Assembly (NCBI GenBank): GCA_018433835.1
Contig: JAHDQM010000047.1
Coordinates: 49,612 to 113,611 of the forward strand
Direction of reading: 5' to 3'
Origin: Methanoculleus sp.
Lineage (GTDB): Archaea > Halobacteriota > Methanomicrobia > Methanomicrobiales > Methanoculleaceae
DNA: 64,000 nucleotides
Positions 24,705-33,267 of this stretch are shown here, in pieces (position 1 is the stretch's first letter; every line of letters begins with the position of its first letter). The translations under genes were made by a program, and so were the position numbers. Under the pieces are notes generated by a model. That model was not told the origin of the DNA and did no database searches. It saw only the letters and a list, made by a program, of their open reading frames with translations.

Positions 24705-25446
24705 CAGTTTCATCCCTCCAGATCCTCGTCTCTTCTCCGCCGACAAAGACGACCGAATGCATGTCCACGAAGGCGAAGTGGTCTCTAAACTCCCCAAGCG
24801 TCGTGATCAACCGCTCCTCCCCCTCCCGGTAGGCGTTCCTGACAACCCCGACCGGGGTTCTATCCGGGAGGTGGCGGCGGGCAATCCCGACCGCCGCATC
24901 CAGGTTGTGCGGCCTCCCCCGGGACCGGGGGTTGTAGAGGACGACCGGCACCCGCATCCGGAACGCAAGGTCGAGCCTCCGCTCGATCTCCTCCCAGGGC
25001 GTCAGGAGGTCCGAGAGGCTCATCGTGACGTAGTCGCCCGAGAGCGGCGAGCCGAGGAGCGCCGCCGCCGAGACCGCGGCCGTGATGCCGGGGATGACCT
25101 CGACCTCGACCGTCGAGCCCGACCGTTCGGCCACCTCGATGACGATGCTCGCCATCCCGTAGACCCCGGCGTCGCCGCCGCTCACCATCGCAACGATGCG
25201 ATCCTGTGCAAGGGCGAGCGCGCGTGAAGCCCGGTCGACCTCCCCGCCCATGCTGCTCCGGACGACCTCTTTTCCGGCCAGCATCGGCCCGACAAGGTCG
25301 AGGTAGAACCCGTTGCCGATGACGCAGTCGGCCTCGCCGAGGGCTTTCAACGCCCGGGGCGTCATATGCAGCAGGTCGCCGGGACCGGTGCCGACGATGT
25401 ACAGTCTTCCTCCGCTATCGTGCGATTGCAACGGTAACACTCCCAT
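24652..25446 (-). CDS. cbiH: Cobalt-precorrin-3B C17-methyltransferase CbiH
   Basis: A 264-residue tetrapyrrole methylase with RLYIVGTGPGDLLHMTPRA at the N-terminus, the VSGGDAGVYGMA signature and VEVIPGITAAVSAAALLG, which are characteristic of CbiH/CobJ. It methylates C17 during ring contraction in the anaerobic pathway. The ATG at 25446 gives a start just before the fold; the gene overlaps the end of cbiG by 32 bases. A longer in-frame start at 25518 would lie inside cbiG. Confidence 0.93.
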   Translation of the reverse strand: MGVLPLQSHDSGGRLYIVGTGPGDLLHMTPRALKALGEADCVIGNGFYLDLVGPMLAGKEVVRSSMGGEVDRASRALALAQDRIVAMVSGGDAGVYGMASIVIEVAERSGSTVEVEVIPGITAAVSAAALLGSPLSGDYVTMSLSDLLTPWEEIERRLDLAFRMRVPVVLYNPRSRGRPHNLDAAVGIARRHLPDRTPVGVVRNAYREGEERLITTLGEFRDHFAFVDMHSVVFVGGEETRIWRDETDARGIITPRGYHRKYVY

Positions 25447-26287
25447 ATGTCTGCTTGGCAAGAACCAGTTCTTTTCGCTTCGAGGCAGCGAGAGCCGAGG
25501 GTTCCGCGACCCCGGCAAGCCCGATCAGGGAGGCCCGCGAGGGTGACGGGGCCTCCTGTGCATTCAATGTTTCGTCGTCTAAGAAGACAAGGTTGCCGCC
25601 GAGGTCCTCGACGGCGGAAAAGAGCCCCGCCTCCCCGCGCTTCTGTGAAGTCGTCGCGTAGACGAGGACCTCGCCCTCGGCAACCCCGGCTCTCTCCAGC
25701 GCCTGCCGGACGGCTTTTTCCACCTCGGCCGCCCCGACGCCCTTCCGGCACCCGACGCCGACGACGTACTCCCCCTTCCGGACGAGGAGGGAGACACCCG
25801 GTCCCGCGAGGACGATCCCGGGTCCGGTGACGGCGTAGAGGGGCACGTCGGCGTCCAGCACCGCGGCGTTCACCGCCCGGGTGGAGCCGCGGTTCACGAT
25901 ATCGCACCCCGTACGGGCGGCTATCCCCTCGACCGACTCCCGGTCCCGGGTCTCGGTCGCGGTCGTGATCACCGGTTCGATTCCAAGAACTGCGAGTTCC
26001 CGGGCAAGGTCGTTTGCGCCGTGGTGCCCGCCGACGACCGGGACGGCGTAGCGCAGGTCCGGGCCGACAACCACCACCGCCGGATCCCGCCACTTGTCGG
26101 CGAGGAGGGGGGCGATCCCCCGGACGGCGATCCCGGCCGACATCAGGGCAACGATCCGGCTGTAGCGGCTAAATGCCGCCCGGAAGGCATCCGGGCCGTA
26201 GGGGATGACCTCGGCGCCGAGCGCGTCCGCAATCCGGCGGGCGTCGGGGAGAAACCGCTCGAGCGCGATCACGACTGTCCCGGTCAT
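25415..26287 (-). CDS. cbiG: Cobalt-precorrin-5A hydrolase CbiG
   Basis: A 290-residue CbiG with its three usual parts: the N-terminal region with IVALMSAGIAVRGIAPLL, the central VVGPDLRYAVPVVGGHHGANDLA, and the C-terminal domain with YVVGVGCRKGV and FLDDETLNAQ. CbiG opens the delta-lactone of cobalt-precorrin-5A and releases acetaldehyde. Its stop region overlaps cbiH and its start overlaps the cbiF stop by four bases (ATGA). Confidence 0.93.
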   Translation of the reverse strand: MTGTVVIALERFLPDARRIADALGAEVIPYGPDAFRAAFSRYSRIVALMSAGIAVRGIAPLLADKWRDPAVVVVGPDLRYAVPVVGGHHGANDLARELAVLGIEPVITTATETRDRESVEGIAARTGCDIVNRGSTRAVNAAVLDADVPLYAVTGPGIVLAGPGVSLLVRKGEYVVGVGCRKGVGAAEVEKAVRQALERAGVAEGEVLVYATTSQKRGEAGLFSAVEDLGGNLVFLDDETLNAQEAPSPSRASLIGLAGVAEPSALAASKRKELVLAKQTYGSVTVAIAR

Positions 26288-27000
26288 GAGTAGAGGACCG
26301 ACCTCCCGAACCCGGACGTTGCCCCCTCGACCACCTTCCCGATGACGATCAGCGCCGTCCGCTCGATCCCGGCAGCCCGGGCCTTTGCCGCGATGTCGGC
26401 CACCGTCCCTAAGACGACCTTCTGGTCGGGCCAGGAGGCGTGGTAGACGACCGCCGCCGGGGTTTCGGGCGGGCACTCGACCCGGGCGAGGACCTCTTCC
26501 ATCCGCTCGGTCCCGAGGAAGACTACCATCGTCTGCCCGAGCCGTGAGAACTCGGGGATCAGGTCCGATTCAAGCGTCGCTCCCGCCGGACGGGTGACGA
26601 TCAGGCTCTCGGAGACGTCGCGGAGCGTGAACTGTGTCTTGAGCGCCGCCGCGGCCGCAAAAAGCGAAGAGACCCCGGGGACGATCTCGGCCTCGATCCC
26701 GCGCCGGGAGAGTTCGGCCATCTGCTCGACGATTGCCCCATACAGCGCCGGATCGCCGGAGTGGAGCCGGACGACGAGTTTGTCGGCGCGGACGTGCTCC
26801 TCGATCGCGTTGACGATCTCCCCGAGTGCCATCCCCCAGCTGTCGAGTTTCAGCCCTGCGCCGGACTCCGCAACAAGCGCCGGGTTCACGAGCGACCCTG
26901 CGTAGATGAGAACGTCCGCCCGCCGGAGGAGGTCCATCCCCCGGACGGTGATGAGGTCGGGCGCCCCGGGCCCCGCACCCACGATGTAGACCTTATGCAT
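26284..27000 (-). CDS. cbiF: Cobalt-precorrin-4 C11-methyltransferase CbiF
   Basis: A 238-residue methylase with VYIVGAGPGAPDLITVRG, the signature LIYAGSLVNPALV, RLHSGDPALYGAI and EIVPGVSSLFAAAAAL, all diagnostic for CbiF/CobM. It uses AdoMet to methylate C11. The ATG at 27000 overlaps the cbiL stop by eight bases, and the stop overlaps the cbiG start, so translation is coupled on both sides. Confidence 0.94.
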   Translation of the reverse strand: MHKVYIVGAGPGAPDLITVRGMDLLRRADVLIYAGSLVNPALVAESGAGLKLDSWGMALGEIVNAIEEHVRADKLVVRLHSGDPALYGAIVEQMAELSRRGIEAEIVPGVSSLFAAAAALKTQFTLRDVSESLIVTRPAGATLESDLIPEFSRLGQTMVVFLGTERMEEVLARVECPPETPAAVVYHASWPDQKVVLGTVADIAAKARAAGIERTALIVIGKVVEGATSGFGRSVLYS

Positions 27001-27610
27001 GCGGCCGCCTCGCAAAGAGAATCGAGAAGTAGTCGCTCTCCTCGGGGAGGTCGTCGCCCCGGTAGACCCGCTGTTCGGGAAGGAACATCCGCTCCACGAG
27101 GACGAACTCCGAGTAGCCCTCCTCCGAGAGGGAGGCCGCGAGCGCCGCCGGCCGACGGACCTTCATGAATATCCGGGACTCCGGTCCATTCCCGTCCGAG
27201 ACGAAGAACCCCCCGGCCACCGGGACGTTCGCGACAGAGGCGAACGCGGTGATGGAGCTGATCCCGGGCTCGGTCGCAAACGAGACCTTGGGGTAGCGCT
27301 CCGCAATCACCTCACAGAGCCGGGAGAAGGTCGAGTAGAAGTTCGGGTCCCCGATGATCCCGAAGACCGCTAAATCGTCTTGTGCGTGCGGCGCGATCCT
27401 GTCGGCGTTCTCCTCCAGGCACTCCCGGATGTAGGCTTCATCGTTCGTCATCGGGAAATTGAGAACGACGGCGTCGGGACGGTACGGCCGCACCAGGTCG
27501 CAGGCGAGGTTTCCGGGAACGAAGACCGCCGCCGCTTCACGGAGGAGCCGGACCGCCCGCAGGGTCAGGAGTTCCGGGTCGCCTGGCCCGAGCCCCACTC
27601 CTACGAGCAT
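26993..27610 (-). CDS. cbiL: Cobalt-factor II C20-methyltransferase CbiL
   Basis: A 205-residue methylase beginning LVGVGLGPGDPELLTLRAVRLL and containing the conserved IIGDPNFYSTFSRL and TEPGISSITAFA. CbiL methylates C20 of cobalt-factor II, the entry step into the corrin-specific pathway after cobalt insertion. Overlaps both neighbours (10 bases with cbiT, 8 with cbiF). At 205 residues it is slightly shorter than many CbiL proteins (about 230), with no missing motif seen. Confidence 0.93.
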   Translation of the reverse strand: MLVGVGLGPGDPELLTLRAVRLLREAAAVFVPGNLACDLVRPYRPDAVVLNFPMTNDEAYIRECLEENADRIAPHAQDDLAVFGIIGDPNFYSTFSRLCEVIAERYPKVSFATEPGISSITAFASVANVPVAGGFFVSDGNGPESRIFMKVRRPAALAASLSEEGYSEFVLVERMFLPEQRVYRGDDLPEESDYFSILFARRPHA

Positions 27611-28131
27611 CCGGCACCCCCGACGATGATGTAGACGGGGTTTATGGGTTTGAACATCACCCCGCCGGCGATCCCGGCCGACCGGGAGACCTGGAGATGG
27701 ACGGCCTCAACGAAGATCTCGAGGCGCTGCATACTCGCTATCGCCTCATGAAGCGTCCCGACCATAACCGCGTTCACGACGATCCTCCCCCGCACCGCAT
27801 CGGCGAGGAGATCGAGAACCTCCGGCAGGCGACCGGATCCCCCGACAAAGGCGGCGTCGAGCGGCCCCAGATCAGGGAGGATCTCCACCGCGTCGCCCTC
27901 GAAGAATTCGACGTTGCCGGCACCGGCAGCGGCCGCTTTCTGCCGGGCACAGGCGACTGCCTCCGATCGCCGGTCGATCGCGTAGACCCGTTCCGCCGTC
28001 TTCGATATGGCGACGGCAACCTTCCCGGTCCCGCACCCGACGTCGACCACCCGGTCGCCCGGGCGGATGCCGAGTTTCGCAAGCGAGACGGCCATGACTT
28101 CATCCTGCGTGGGCCCACCTTTCAGCCCCAT
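27601..28131 (-). CDS. cbiT: Cobalt-precorrin-6B C15-methyltransferase (decarboxylating) CbiT
   Basis: A 176-residue class I AdoMet methyltransferase. Motif I is VVDVGCGTGKVAVAIS (about residues 28-43), and the N-terminal GLKGGPTQDEVMA is the CbiT-specific substrate-side signature. The enzyme decarboxylates the acetate side chain and methylates C15. It is the first gene of the eight-gene operon cbiT-L-F-G-H-C-D-E. A TATA element at 28148-28157 predicts an almost leaderless transcript starting near the ATG at 28131. Confidence 0.93.
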   Translation of the reverse strand: MGLKGGPTQDEVMAVSLAKLGIRPGDRVVDVGCGTGKVAVAISKTAERVYAIDRRSEAVACARQKAAAAGAGNVEFFEGDAVEILPDLGPLDAAFVGGSGRLPEVLDLLADAVRGRIVVNAVMVGTLHEAIASMQRLEIFVEAVHLQVSRSAGIAGGVMFKPINPVYIIVGGAGCS

Positions 28132-28147
28132 AGCATCCCCATTAACC

Positions 28148-28157
28148 AGATAAATTT
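28148..28157 (-). promoter_or_regulatory. TATA-box promoter of the cbi operon
   Basis: On the minus strand CACAAATTTATCT is a good archaeal TATA element 20-27 bases upstream of the cbiT ATG. No ribosome binding site precedes that ATG, which fits a leaderless transcript. No second operator-like repeat is obvious, and no cobalamin riboswitch is seen. Confidence 0.5.
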
Positions 28158-28278
28158 GTGCTAACTCCTATTAAATGACGCAGTGAACCGTCTCGCCGCC
28201 CCGGCCCGGCGGCACGGGATGACGGGCCACCAATCCGGCGCCCGGACGGAGATATTTGTGCAGCAACTGAAGCGAGGA

Positions 28279-28286
28279 GCATAAAG
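28279..28286 (+). promoter_or_regulatory. TATA-box promoter of the ferredoxin-geranylgeranyl reductase operon
   Basis: GCATAAAG lies about 43 bases upstream of the ferredoxin ATG, giving a predicted leader of about 15-18 bases that contains the GGTGAG ribosome binding site. Confidence 0.55.
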
Positions 28287-28321
28287 GTTTTTGCGAGACC
28301 GACGACAACATGGTGAGTACA

Positions 28322-28498
28322 ATGCTCAGGATAAACCGAGACAAGTGTGGATACTGCGGCACCTGCGTTGCAGTCTGTCCCGAGGACGCGCTCGAGCTGA
28401 TCGACGCCTACCTAAGCCTTGAGCGGGAGTGCATCGCCTGCGGGATCTGCGCGCGTGCGTGCCCGCTCGGAGCACTGGAGGTCGTCCATGAAGAGTAA
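28322..28498 (+). CDS. Two-[4Fe-4S] ferredoxin
   Basis: A 58-residue ferredoxin with two complete cluster motifs, [12 protein letters not shown] and [12 protein letters not shown], each C-x2-C-x2-C-x3-C-P. The start at 28322 is supported by GGTGAG six bases upstream; an in-frame ATG at 28310 would add four residues. The gene overlaps the geranylgeranyl reductase gene by 11 bases, strongly suggesting that it donates electrons to that enzyme. In Methanosarcina such a ferredoxin is encoded beside the reductase and supports its activity, which fits this arrangement. Confidence 0.93.
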   Translation: MLRINRDKCGYCGTCVAVCPEDALELIDAYLSLERECIACGICARACPLGALEVVHEE

Positions 28499-29684
28499 CT
28501 ACGACATTCTCGTCATCGGGGGCGGCCCGGCCGGCGCTCTCGCGGCGAAGACGGCGGCAGAAGCCGGGAACTCGGTCTGCCTCATCGAGAAGCGTCCCGC
28601 CATCGGCACGCCGGTTCGGTGCGCGGAGGGGATCGGCAAAGAACTCCTGAAGGAGTATATCAGGCCCGACCCCCGCTGGATATCCGCAGAGATCGAACGT
28701 GCACGGCTCTTCGCCCCGAACGGTACCATTATCAGCCTCGAGCAGGACCGGGCGGGAAACGAGGTCGGCTACGTCCTCGACCGGAAGGTCTTTGACCGGG
28801 AGCTCGTCTGGCAGGCGGCCGAGGCCGGGGCGGACGTGATCGTCAAGACCCGGGCGACCGCGCCGATCATGGAGAACGGGGCGGTCCGGGGCGCGAAGGT
28901 GCTCTCGGTCGGCACGCCGGCCGATATCCGTGCCGAGGTGGTCATCGCCGCCGACGGCACGGAGGCGCAGTTCGCCCGCCGGGCCGGGCTCGACACCGTC
29001 GTCCCCCTCCGGGAGATGATGAGCTGCGCACAATACCTGATGACCGACATCGATATCGACGCAGGCTCGACGGACTTCTACCTGGGCAACGAGATCGCGC
29101 CCGAGGGTTACCTCTGGATCTTCCCGAAAGGCGATCGGACGGCAAACGTCGGGATCGGCATCTCCGGCCGCAAAAGCCGCGACGGATCCAGGGCAAAGGA
29201 CCACCTGGACCGGTTCGTCGCGAAGAACTTCCCCGACGGGAAGACTATCGAGGCGATCGCGGGCGGCGTCCCGATCTGCCAGCCGCTCGCCTGCACGGTC
29301 GCCGACGGCCTTATGGTCGCCGGTGATGCGGCAAGGGTCGTCGATCCCCTCACCGGCGGCGGGATCGGCAACGCCATGTTCACCGGGCGGCTCGCCGCCC
29401 GGGTAGCTTCCGAATGCATATCGGCAGGCAACTGCTCGAAGGAGGCGCTGATGGCCTACGACACGGAATGGCGCGCATCCCGGATGGGCACGATCCTTGA
29501 GCGGAACTACAAGGTCAAGGAGTACTTCATCACGCTCGACGATGCGAAACTCAACACCCTCGCGGACTCGATCGCCAGCATCAGCCTCAAAGAATTCTCG
29601 GTCTCGGTTCTCATCAAGGAACTGATCAAGCGGAACCCGAAGATGCTCCTCGAGCTCAAAGCGCTCAAAGATACTCTAGTCTGA
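28488..29684 (+). CDS. Digeranylgeranylglycerophospholipid reductase (geranylgeranyl reductase family)
   Basis: A 398-residue FAD enzyme that saturates the isoprenoid chains of archaeal membrane lipids. The dinucleotide site is [19 protein letters not shown] at the N-terminus, followed by the family motif PVRCAEGIG (substrate/FAD face), GYLWIFPKG in the middle and [21 protein letters not shown], the second FAD motif. The length is typical. It overlaps the upstream ferredoxin gene by 11 bases and its 3' end overlaps the convergent TrkA-like gene by 9 bases. Confidence 0.93.
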   Translation: MKSNYDILVIGGGPAGALAAKTAAEAGNSVCLIEKRPAIGTPVRCAEGIGKELLKEYIRPDPRWISAEIERARLFAPNGTIISLEQDRAGNEVGYVLDRKVFDRELVWQAAEAGADVIVKTRATAPIMENGAVRGAKVLSVGTPADIRAEVVIAADGTEAQFARRAGLDTVVPLREMMSCAQYLMTDIDIDAGSTDFYLGNEIAPEGYLWIFPKGDRTANVGIGISGRKSRDGSRAKDHLDRFVAKNFPDGKTIEAIAGGVPICQPLACTVADGLMVAGDAARVVDPLTGGGIGNAMFTGRLAARVASECISAGNCSKEALMAYDTEWRASRMGTILERNYKVKEYFITLDDAKLNTLADSIASISLKEFSVSVLIKELIKRNPKMLLELKALKDTLV

Positions 29685-30341
29685 CCGTATCAGCTGTTTG
29701 TTGAGGGTCTTGAGCGTCTCCCCTTCCGCCTCCTTTTTTGTAAAGACCGTAATGACATCACCCGGCCGGATACGGACGGTGCCGCTCGGGATGATGAGGT
29801 CGCCCCCGGCACGCCGGATGGCAATGAAGACGAAGTCGCGGACATCGAGGTCCCGGATCTCGTGATCGACGATCGGCGCGCCCTCCTCGGCGACGATCTC
29901 GAAGATGGTGCCGCCGGGGATCGAGGCGACCTGCTGGAGGTTCGGGCTCTTCGCCCAGTAATAGAGCCGGGTCGCCACCAGTTCGTCGGGGTTCTCGCTG
30001 ATCCTCACCCCGACCTCGTTAAAGAGGTCGGAATGCTCCTTCTGGTTGACGATCGAGACGACGTTGCCGACCTCGAAGCGTTTCGCGAGCCAGCAGGTCA
30101 TCAGGTTCACGGCGTCGTCGCTCGTGGTTGCGACCAGGGCGTCTGCCCGGTCGATCCCCGCGTCCTGCAGCACCGATTTGTCGGTCGCGTTCCCGGTGAT
30201 GGCGAGAACGTCGTAGTGCTCCAGGATATCGCTCGCACGTTCCTCGTCCTGGTCGATCACTACCACGGAGTCACCGGCGTTCACGGCGATCGCAGTCAGG
30301 TTCCGGCCGATTCCGCCCAGGCCGACGATGATCGTGTACAT
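29676..30341 (-). CDS. trkA: TrkA-type potassium uptake regulatory protein (RCK domains)
   Basis: A 221-residue cytoplasmic protein with an N-terminal Rossmann fold ([17 protein letters not shown], then [14 protein letters not shown] and [15 protein letters not shown]) and a C-terminal RCK/TrkA-C domain (about 135-215, with [30 protein letters not shown] given here in part as [16 protein letters not shown]). Such proteins bind NAD(H) or ATP and gate TrkH/KtrB channels; no channel gene is in the window, so the partner is elsewhere. The gene is divergent from rnhB with only 23 bases between them. Confidence 0.9.
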   Translation of the reverse strand: MYTIIVGLGGIGRNLTAIAVNAGDSVVVIDQDEERASDILEHYDVLAITGNATDKSVLQDAGIDRADALVATTSDDAVNLMTCWLAKRFEVGNVVSIVNQKEHSDLFNEVGVRISENPDELVATRLYYWAKSPNLQQVASIPGGTIFEIVAEEGAPIVDHEIRDLDVRDFVFIAIRRAGGDLIIPSGTVRIRPGDVITVFTKKEAEGETLKTLNKQLIRSD

Positions 30342-30364
30342 CCATCTGGATTCAATCGTCAGGA

Positions 30365-31024
30365 TTGAAATACCTTGCGAAGAAACCAGAGGATGTGATC
30401 TGCGGGGTGGACGAAGCAGGGAAGGGCTCGGTAATCGGCCCGATGGTAGTCGCCGCCGTCGGGTGCCGGGCGACCGAGGACCTTGCGGCCCTCCCCATCC
30501 GGGACTCGAAGGTCCTCCGGCCGAAACAGCGCGAGAGGCTCTACGATATCCTTTTGCGCGACTTCTCGATAGCGATCGTCACCATCGATGCCGCCGGGAT
30601 CGACGAAGCCCGGAGCAGGGTGAACATGAACGGGTGCGTGGCCGAGCTCCACGCCGAGGCGCTCATGGGGCTCCGGCCGGAGTATGCCTACGTGGACGCC
30701 TGCGACGTGAACGCGGAGCGCTACGGCCGGACGGTCGCCACCCACCTCGACTTCCCCTGCGAGATCGTCGCAGAGCATCGGGCGGACGCCCGGCACAAGA
30801 TCGTCGGCGCGGCGAGCATCGTCGCGAAGGTCACCCGGGACCGGGCGATCCGGGAGCTCGAGCAGCAGTACGGGAAGATCGGGAGCGGCTACCCCTCCGA
30901 CCCGACGACCATCGAGTTTCTCCGGGGCTACATCCGGAACTACGGGAACCCGCCGCCCTGCGCCCGCCGGACCTGGAAGACGGTGACGAACCTCTACCAG
31001 ACGACGATGCGGGACTTTTCATAA
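30365..31024 (+). CDS. rnhB: Ribonuclease HII
   Basis: A 219-residue RNase HII, which nicks RNA:DNA hybrids and removes ribonucleotides from DNA. The catalytic D16 and E17 lie in CGVDEAGKGSV, the third acidic residue in YVDACDVNAERYG and the fourth in EHRADARHKIVGAASIVAKV, the archaeal family pattern. The start is uncertain: this entry uses TTG at 30365, while GTG at 30395 would give a protein beginning directly at the first strand (MICGVDEAG), which many homologues do. Neither has an ideal ribosome binding site. It precedes the site-2 protease gene by about 40 bases. Confidence 0.9.
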   Translation: MKYLAKKPEDVICGVDEAGKGSVIGPMVVAAVGCRATEDLAALPIRDSKVLRPKQRERLYDILLRDFSIAIVTIDAAGIDEARSRVNMNGCVAELHAEALMGLRPEYAYVDACDVNAERYGRTVATHLDFPCEIVAEHRADARHKIVGAASIVAKVTRDRAIRELEQQYGKIGSGYPSDPTTIEFLRGYIRNYGNPPPCARRTWKTVTNLYQTTMRDFS

Positions 31025-31064
31025 CCCGGAAGATTTTATGCTTCCCGCGCGCCAACCGTGAGTG

Positions 31065-32396
31065 ATGAGCTGGCTCCAGATACTCCTTCTTCTCGTCGCG
31101 GCATACCTCCTGATTGCCTACTATATCCGCGAACGGGGGCTGTTTCGCGATCACGTCATGTTCTTCGGCCCCATCCTCGCCATCAAGACCGAACGGGTCG
31201 GTTTCTTCGATTGGTTCCGGAAGTTCAAGACGCCGCTCCGGGCCTACGCGACGCTCGGGGTCGTCATGGTCGTCGTGGTCTCGGCCTTCATGACGCTCGC
31301 CCTGGTCCTCGCGGTCCCCCAGTATCTGGTGCACACCCCGGAGCCGACCGGGATTTATGACCCCCGGAATATCCTCGCGATACCCGGTGTCAACCAGGCG
31401 ATCCCGATCACCGCGGCCGTCATCATCGGCCTTCTGCTCACGATCGTCATCCACGAGTTCGGCCACGCGATCCTCGCCCGGGTCGAGGATATGCGGGTGC
31501 GGAGCATGGGCCTTCTCATCGCCGTCGTCCCGATAGGGGCGTTCGTCGAGCCCGACGAGGAAGACGTGGACGCGGCGAAGGGAATGCCGAAGATTCGGAT
31601 GCTCGGTGCCGGGATCACGAACAATATCGTCGCCGGCCTCGCCTGCTTTGCGGCGATGTTCCTCCTCGTCGGGATGGCGACGCCGTTGTCCGTCCCGCTC
31701 GTCCAGGGAGTCTACCAGGACTACCCGGCGGCCGACGCGGGGCTCCCCGGCTACTCGGTCATTACAGGCATCAACGGCATCCCGGTGACGAGCCAGGAGG
31801 AGGTCTCGGCGATCATGGAGGGGACGCGGCCGGGGGAGACGGTCACAGTAACGGGCGCAAAAGACGGGGTCGAGAGCACCTACACCCTCACCCTGGCCGA
31901 ATGGCCTGAAGTGCTCAACGGCGACCGGGACTCCGGGTTCATGGGAGTCTACTACTACAACGCCCCCGCGGTGAAGGAGCATATAGGAAACATCGCTGAT
32001 CTCGGGCCGCTCGCGCCGCTCTACCTGACGATAGCCCCGATCGACGCCTTCATCCAGGGCAACACCCAGCAGCTCGAGATCCTGCTCGTCGACACCCCCG
32101 AGCAGGTGGCCTGGGAAGAGCCGTTCCCCTTTTTCTGGGGCACGGTCCACCTCTTCTTCTGGACCGCGTGGTTCAACCTGCTGGTCGGGATGTTCAACGC
32201 CATCCCGATCGTCCCGCTCGACGGCGGCTACATGATGAAGGAAGGGGTGGAACGATTCTTCGAGCGGCGGGGCTGGTCCCGGTACGCACAGCGGGTCGTC
32301 GCCTCGATCAGCGGCTTTGTGACGGTGATGCTGATCCTCCTCATCACGATGCCGATGATCGTCGCGGCGATTCGGTTCGTGCTGACGATGGGGTAG
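31065..32396 (+). CDS. Site-2 protease family (M50) membrane metalloprotease with PDZ domain
   Basis: A 443-residue membrane protease. The zinc site is HEFGH at residues 130-134 and the second motif is FNAIPIVPLDGG at about 376-387, together forming the S2P active site. Between them is a PDZ-like domain (about 215-285; VYQDYPAADAGLPGYSVITGINGIPV in part: DAGLPGYSVITGING). An N-terminal helix and several other membrane segments complete it. Such proteases release membrane-bound regulators or trim remnants of other cleavages; the substrate is unknown. A TATA-like GATTTTATGC at 31032-31041 predicts a nearly leaderless mRNA. Confidence 0.9.
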   Translation: MSWLQILLLLVAAYLLIAYYIRERGLFRDHVMFFGPILAIKTERVGFFDWFRKFKTPLRAYATLGVVMVVVVSAFMTLALVLAVPQYLVHTPEPTGIYDPRNILAIPGVNQAIPITAAVIIGLLLTIVIHEFGHAILARVEDMRVRSMGLLIAVVPIGAFVEPDEEDVDAAKGMPKIRMLGAGITNNIVAGLACFAAMFLLVGMATPLSVPLVQGVYQDYPAADAGLPGYSVITGINGIPVTSQEEVSAIMEGTRPGETVTVTGAKDGVESTYTLTLAEWPEVLNGDRDSGFMGVYYYNAPAVKEHIGNIADLGPLAPLYLTIAPIDAFIQGNTQQLEILLVDTPEQVAWEEPFPFFWGTVHLFFWTAWFNLLVGMFNAIPIVPLDGGYMMKEGVERFFERRGWSRYAQRVVASISGFVTVMLILLITMPMIVAAIRFVLTMG

Positions 32397-32486
32397 GACC
32401 CCATTTTCGTGCGCTCGCCGATCGATGGCCCCGGGTGCTAACGCGGCCGCAACCGATCCGCTGACGGCCACGGGTCGGGGGCGGCA

Positions 32487-33254
32487 TTACGAGATCTCGT
32501 AAAAGTTACTCAGGTGGGAACACAGGGAGCGCAGGAACCGGTACCCTGATAAGATCTCGTCCGGCTCGGAATAGTTCCGCAACTGCATCTTATCCTCTTC
32601 GTTCGCAAGCAGGTAACAGATCTCAGAGTAGACCCTTTCCCGCACCAATCTAAGGCAGGTCTGGCGATAGCGTTCGATGTAGGAAGCGCCCTTAAACTCC
32701 GGGAATACCTCAAAGTGCGGCTCATTGTTCCTCACGCTCCTTCGAGACCCCTCGCAATCCTCAAGCAGCAGCATATACCCTAACCAGGGAGAAGGGGATG
32801 TTCTGAACGTTCCCTCGCGGTAGGCGGTCCAGAGATCGTATGCGCTCCCCAAAACCTCCTCGGTCCGGTTATTGATGTTGTTCCCGAACGAAGGTCCCTT
32901 CTGGGATTTCAGTTCAAGGACGGCAACAAGTTCCCTCTTCCCGTCAGGATAGTGTTTGATAACGATAAGATCCCACTGCTTTTCAGCACGGAAGTATCCC
33001 GGAAGGTCGAGAGATCTCTTCCGCGTGCAGATATCACCCTCAGGCACCCCGATATCCACCAGCAGATCCAGGATGAGCGAGAAGAACCGGTCCATGTGCT
33101 TTCCGCCCGTCGCCTCCGAACGAAAGCCCTGGTCTCTTACACCCCGGTTGTTCTGATCTTCTGCCTGCGATGCTCTCTTATCCCAGAAATACCGCACCGC
33201 ACAAGAAAAATAGTCCTCCCGGGAAATTTCCCGGAGTATCCTGTCACTCACCAT
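32487..33254 (-). CDS. Type II restriction endonuclease, PaeR7I/XhoI family
   Basis: A 255-residue nuclease. Residues 112-147 contain VLELKSQKGPSFGNNINNRT followed by EEVLGSAYDLWTAYREG, the characteristic block of PaeR7I-family enzymes. The PD-(D/E)XK active site is readable as D95 (KQWDLIVIK), then E114 and K116 (LELKS). PaeR7I and XhoI cut CTCGAG, so that specificity is expected but not proven. The gene starts 14 bases after the stop of the methyltransferase gene on the same strand, so the methylase is made first, the usual protective order. GCAGGTTC precedes the ATG. Base composition is visibly lower in GC than the neighbourhood, a sign of transfer. Confidence 0.88.
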   Translation of the reverse strand: MVSDRILREISREDYFSCAVRYFWDKRASQAEDQNNRGVRDQGFRSEATGGKHMDRFFSLILDLLVDIGVPEGDICTRKRSLDLPGYFRAEKQWDLIVIKHYPDGKRELVAVLELKSQKGPSFGNNINNRTEEVLGSAYDLWTAYREGTFRTSPSPWLGYMLLLEDCEGSRRSVRNNEPHFEVFPEFKGASYIERYRQTCLRLVRERVYSEICYLLANEEDKMQLRNYSEPDEILSGYRFLRSLCSHLSNFYEIS

Positions 33255-33267
33255 GAACCTGCCTCTA

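Noticed and set aside
28132..28321. Cobalamin riboswitch upstream of the cbi operon
   Set aside because: No B12-box-like sequence or extended stem array is present; the TATA element lies almost at the start codon.
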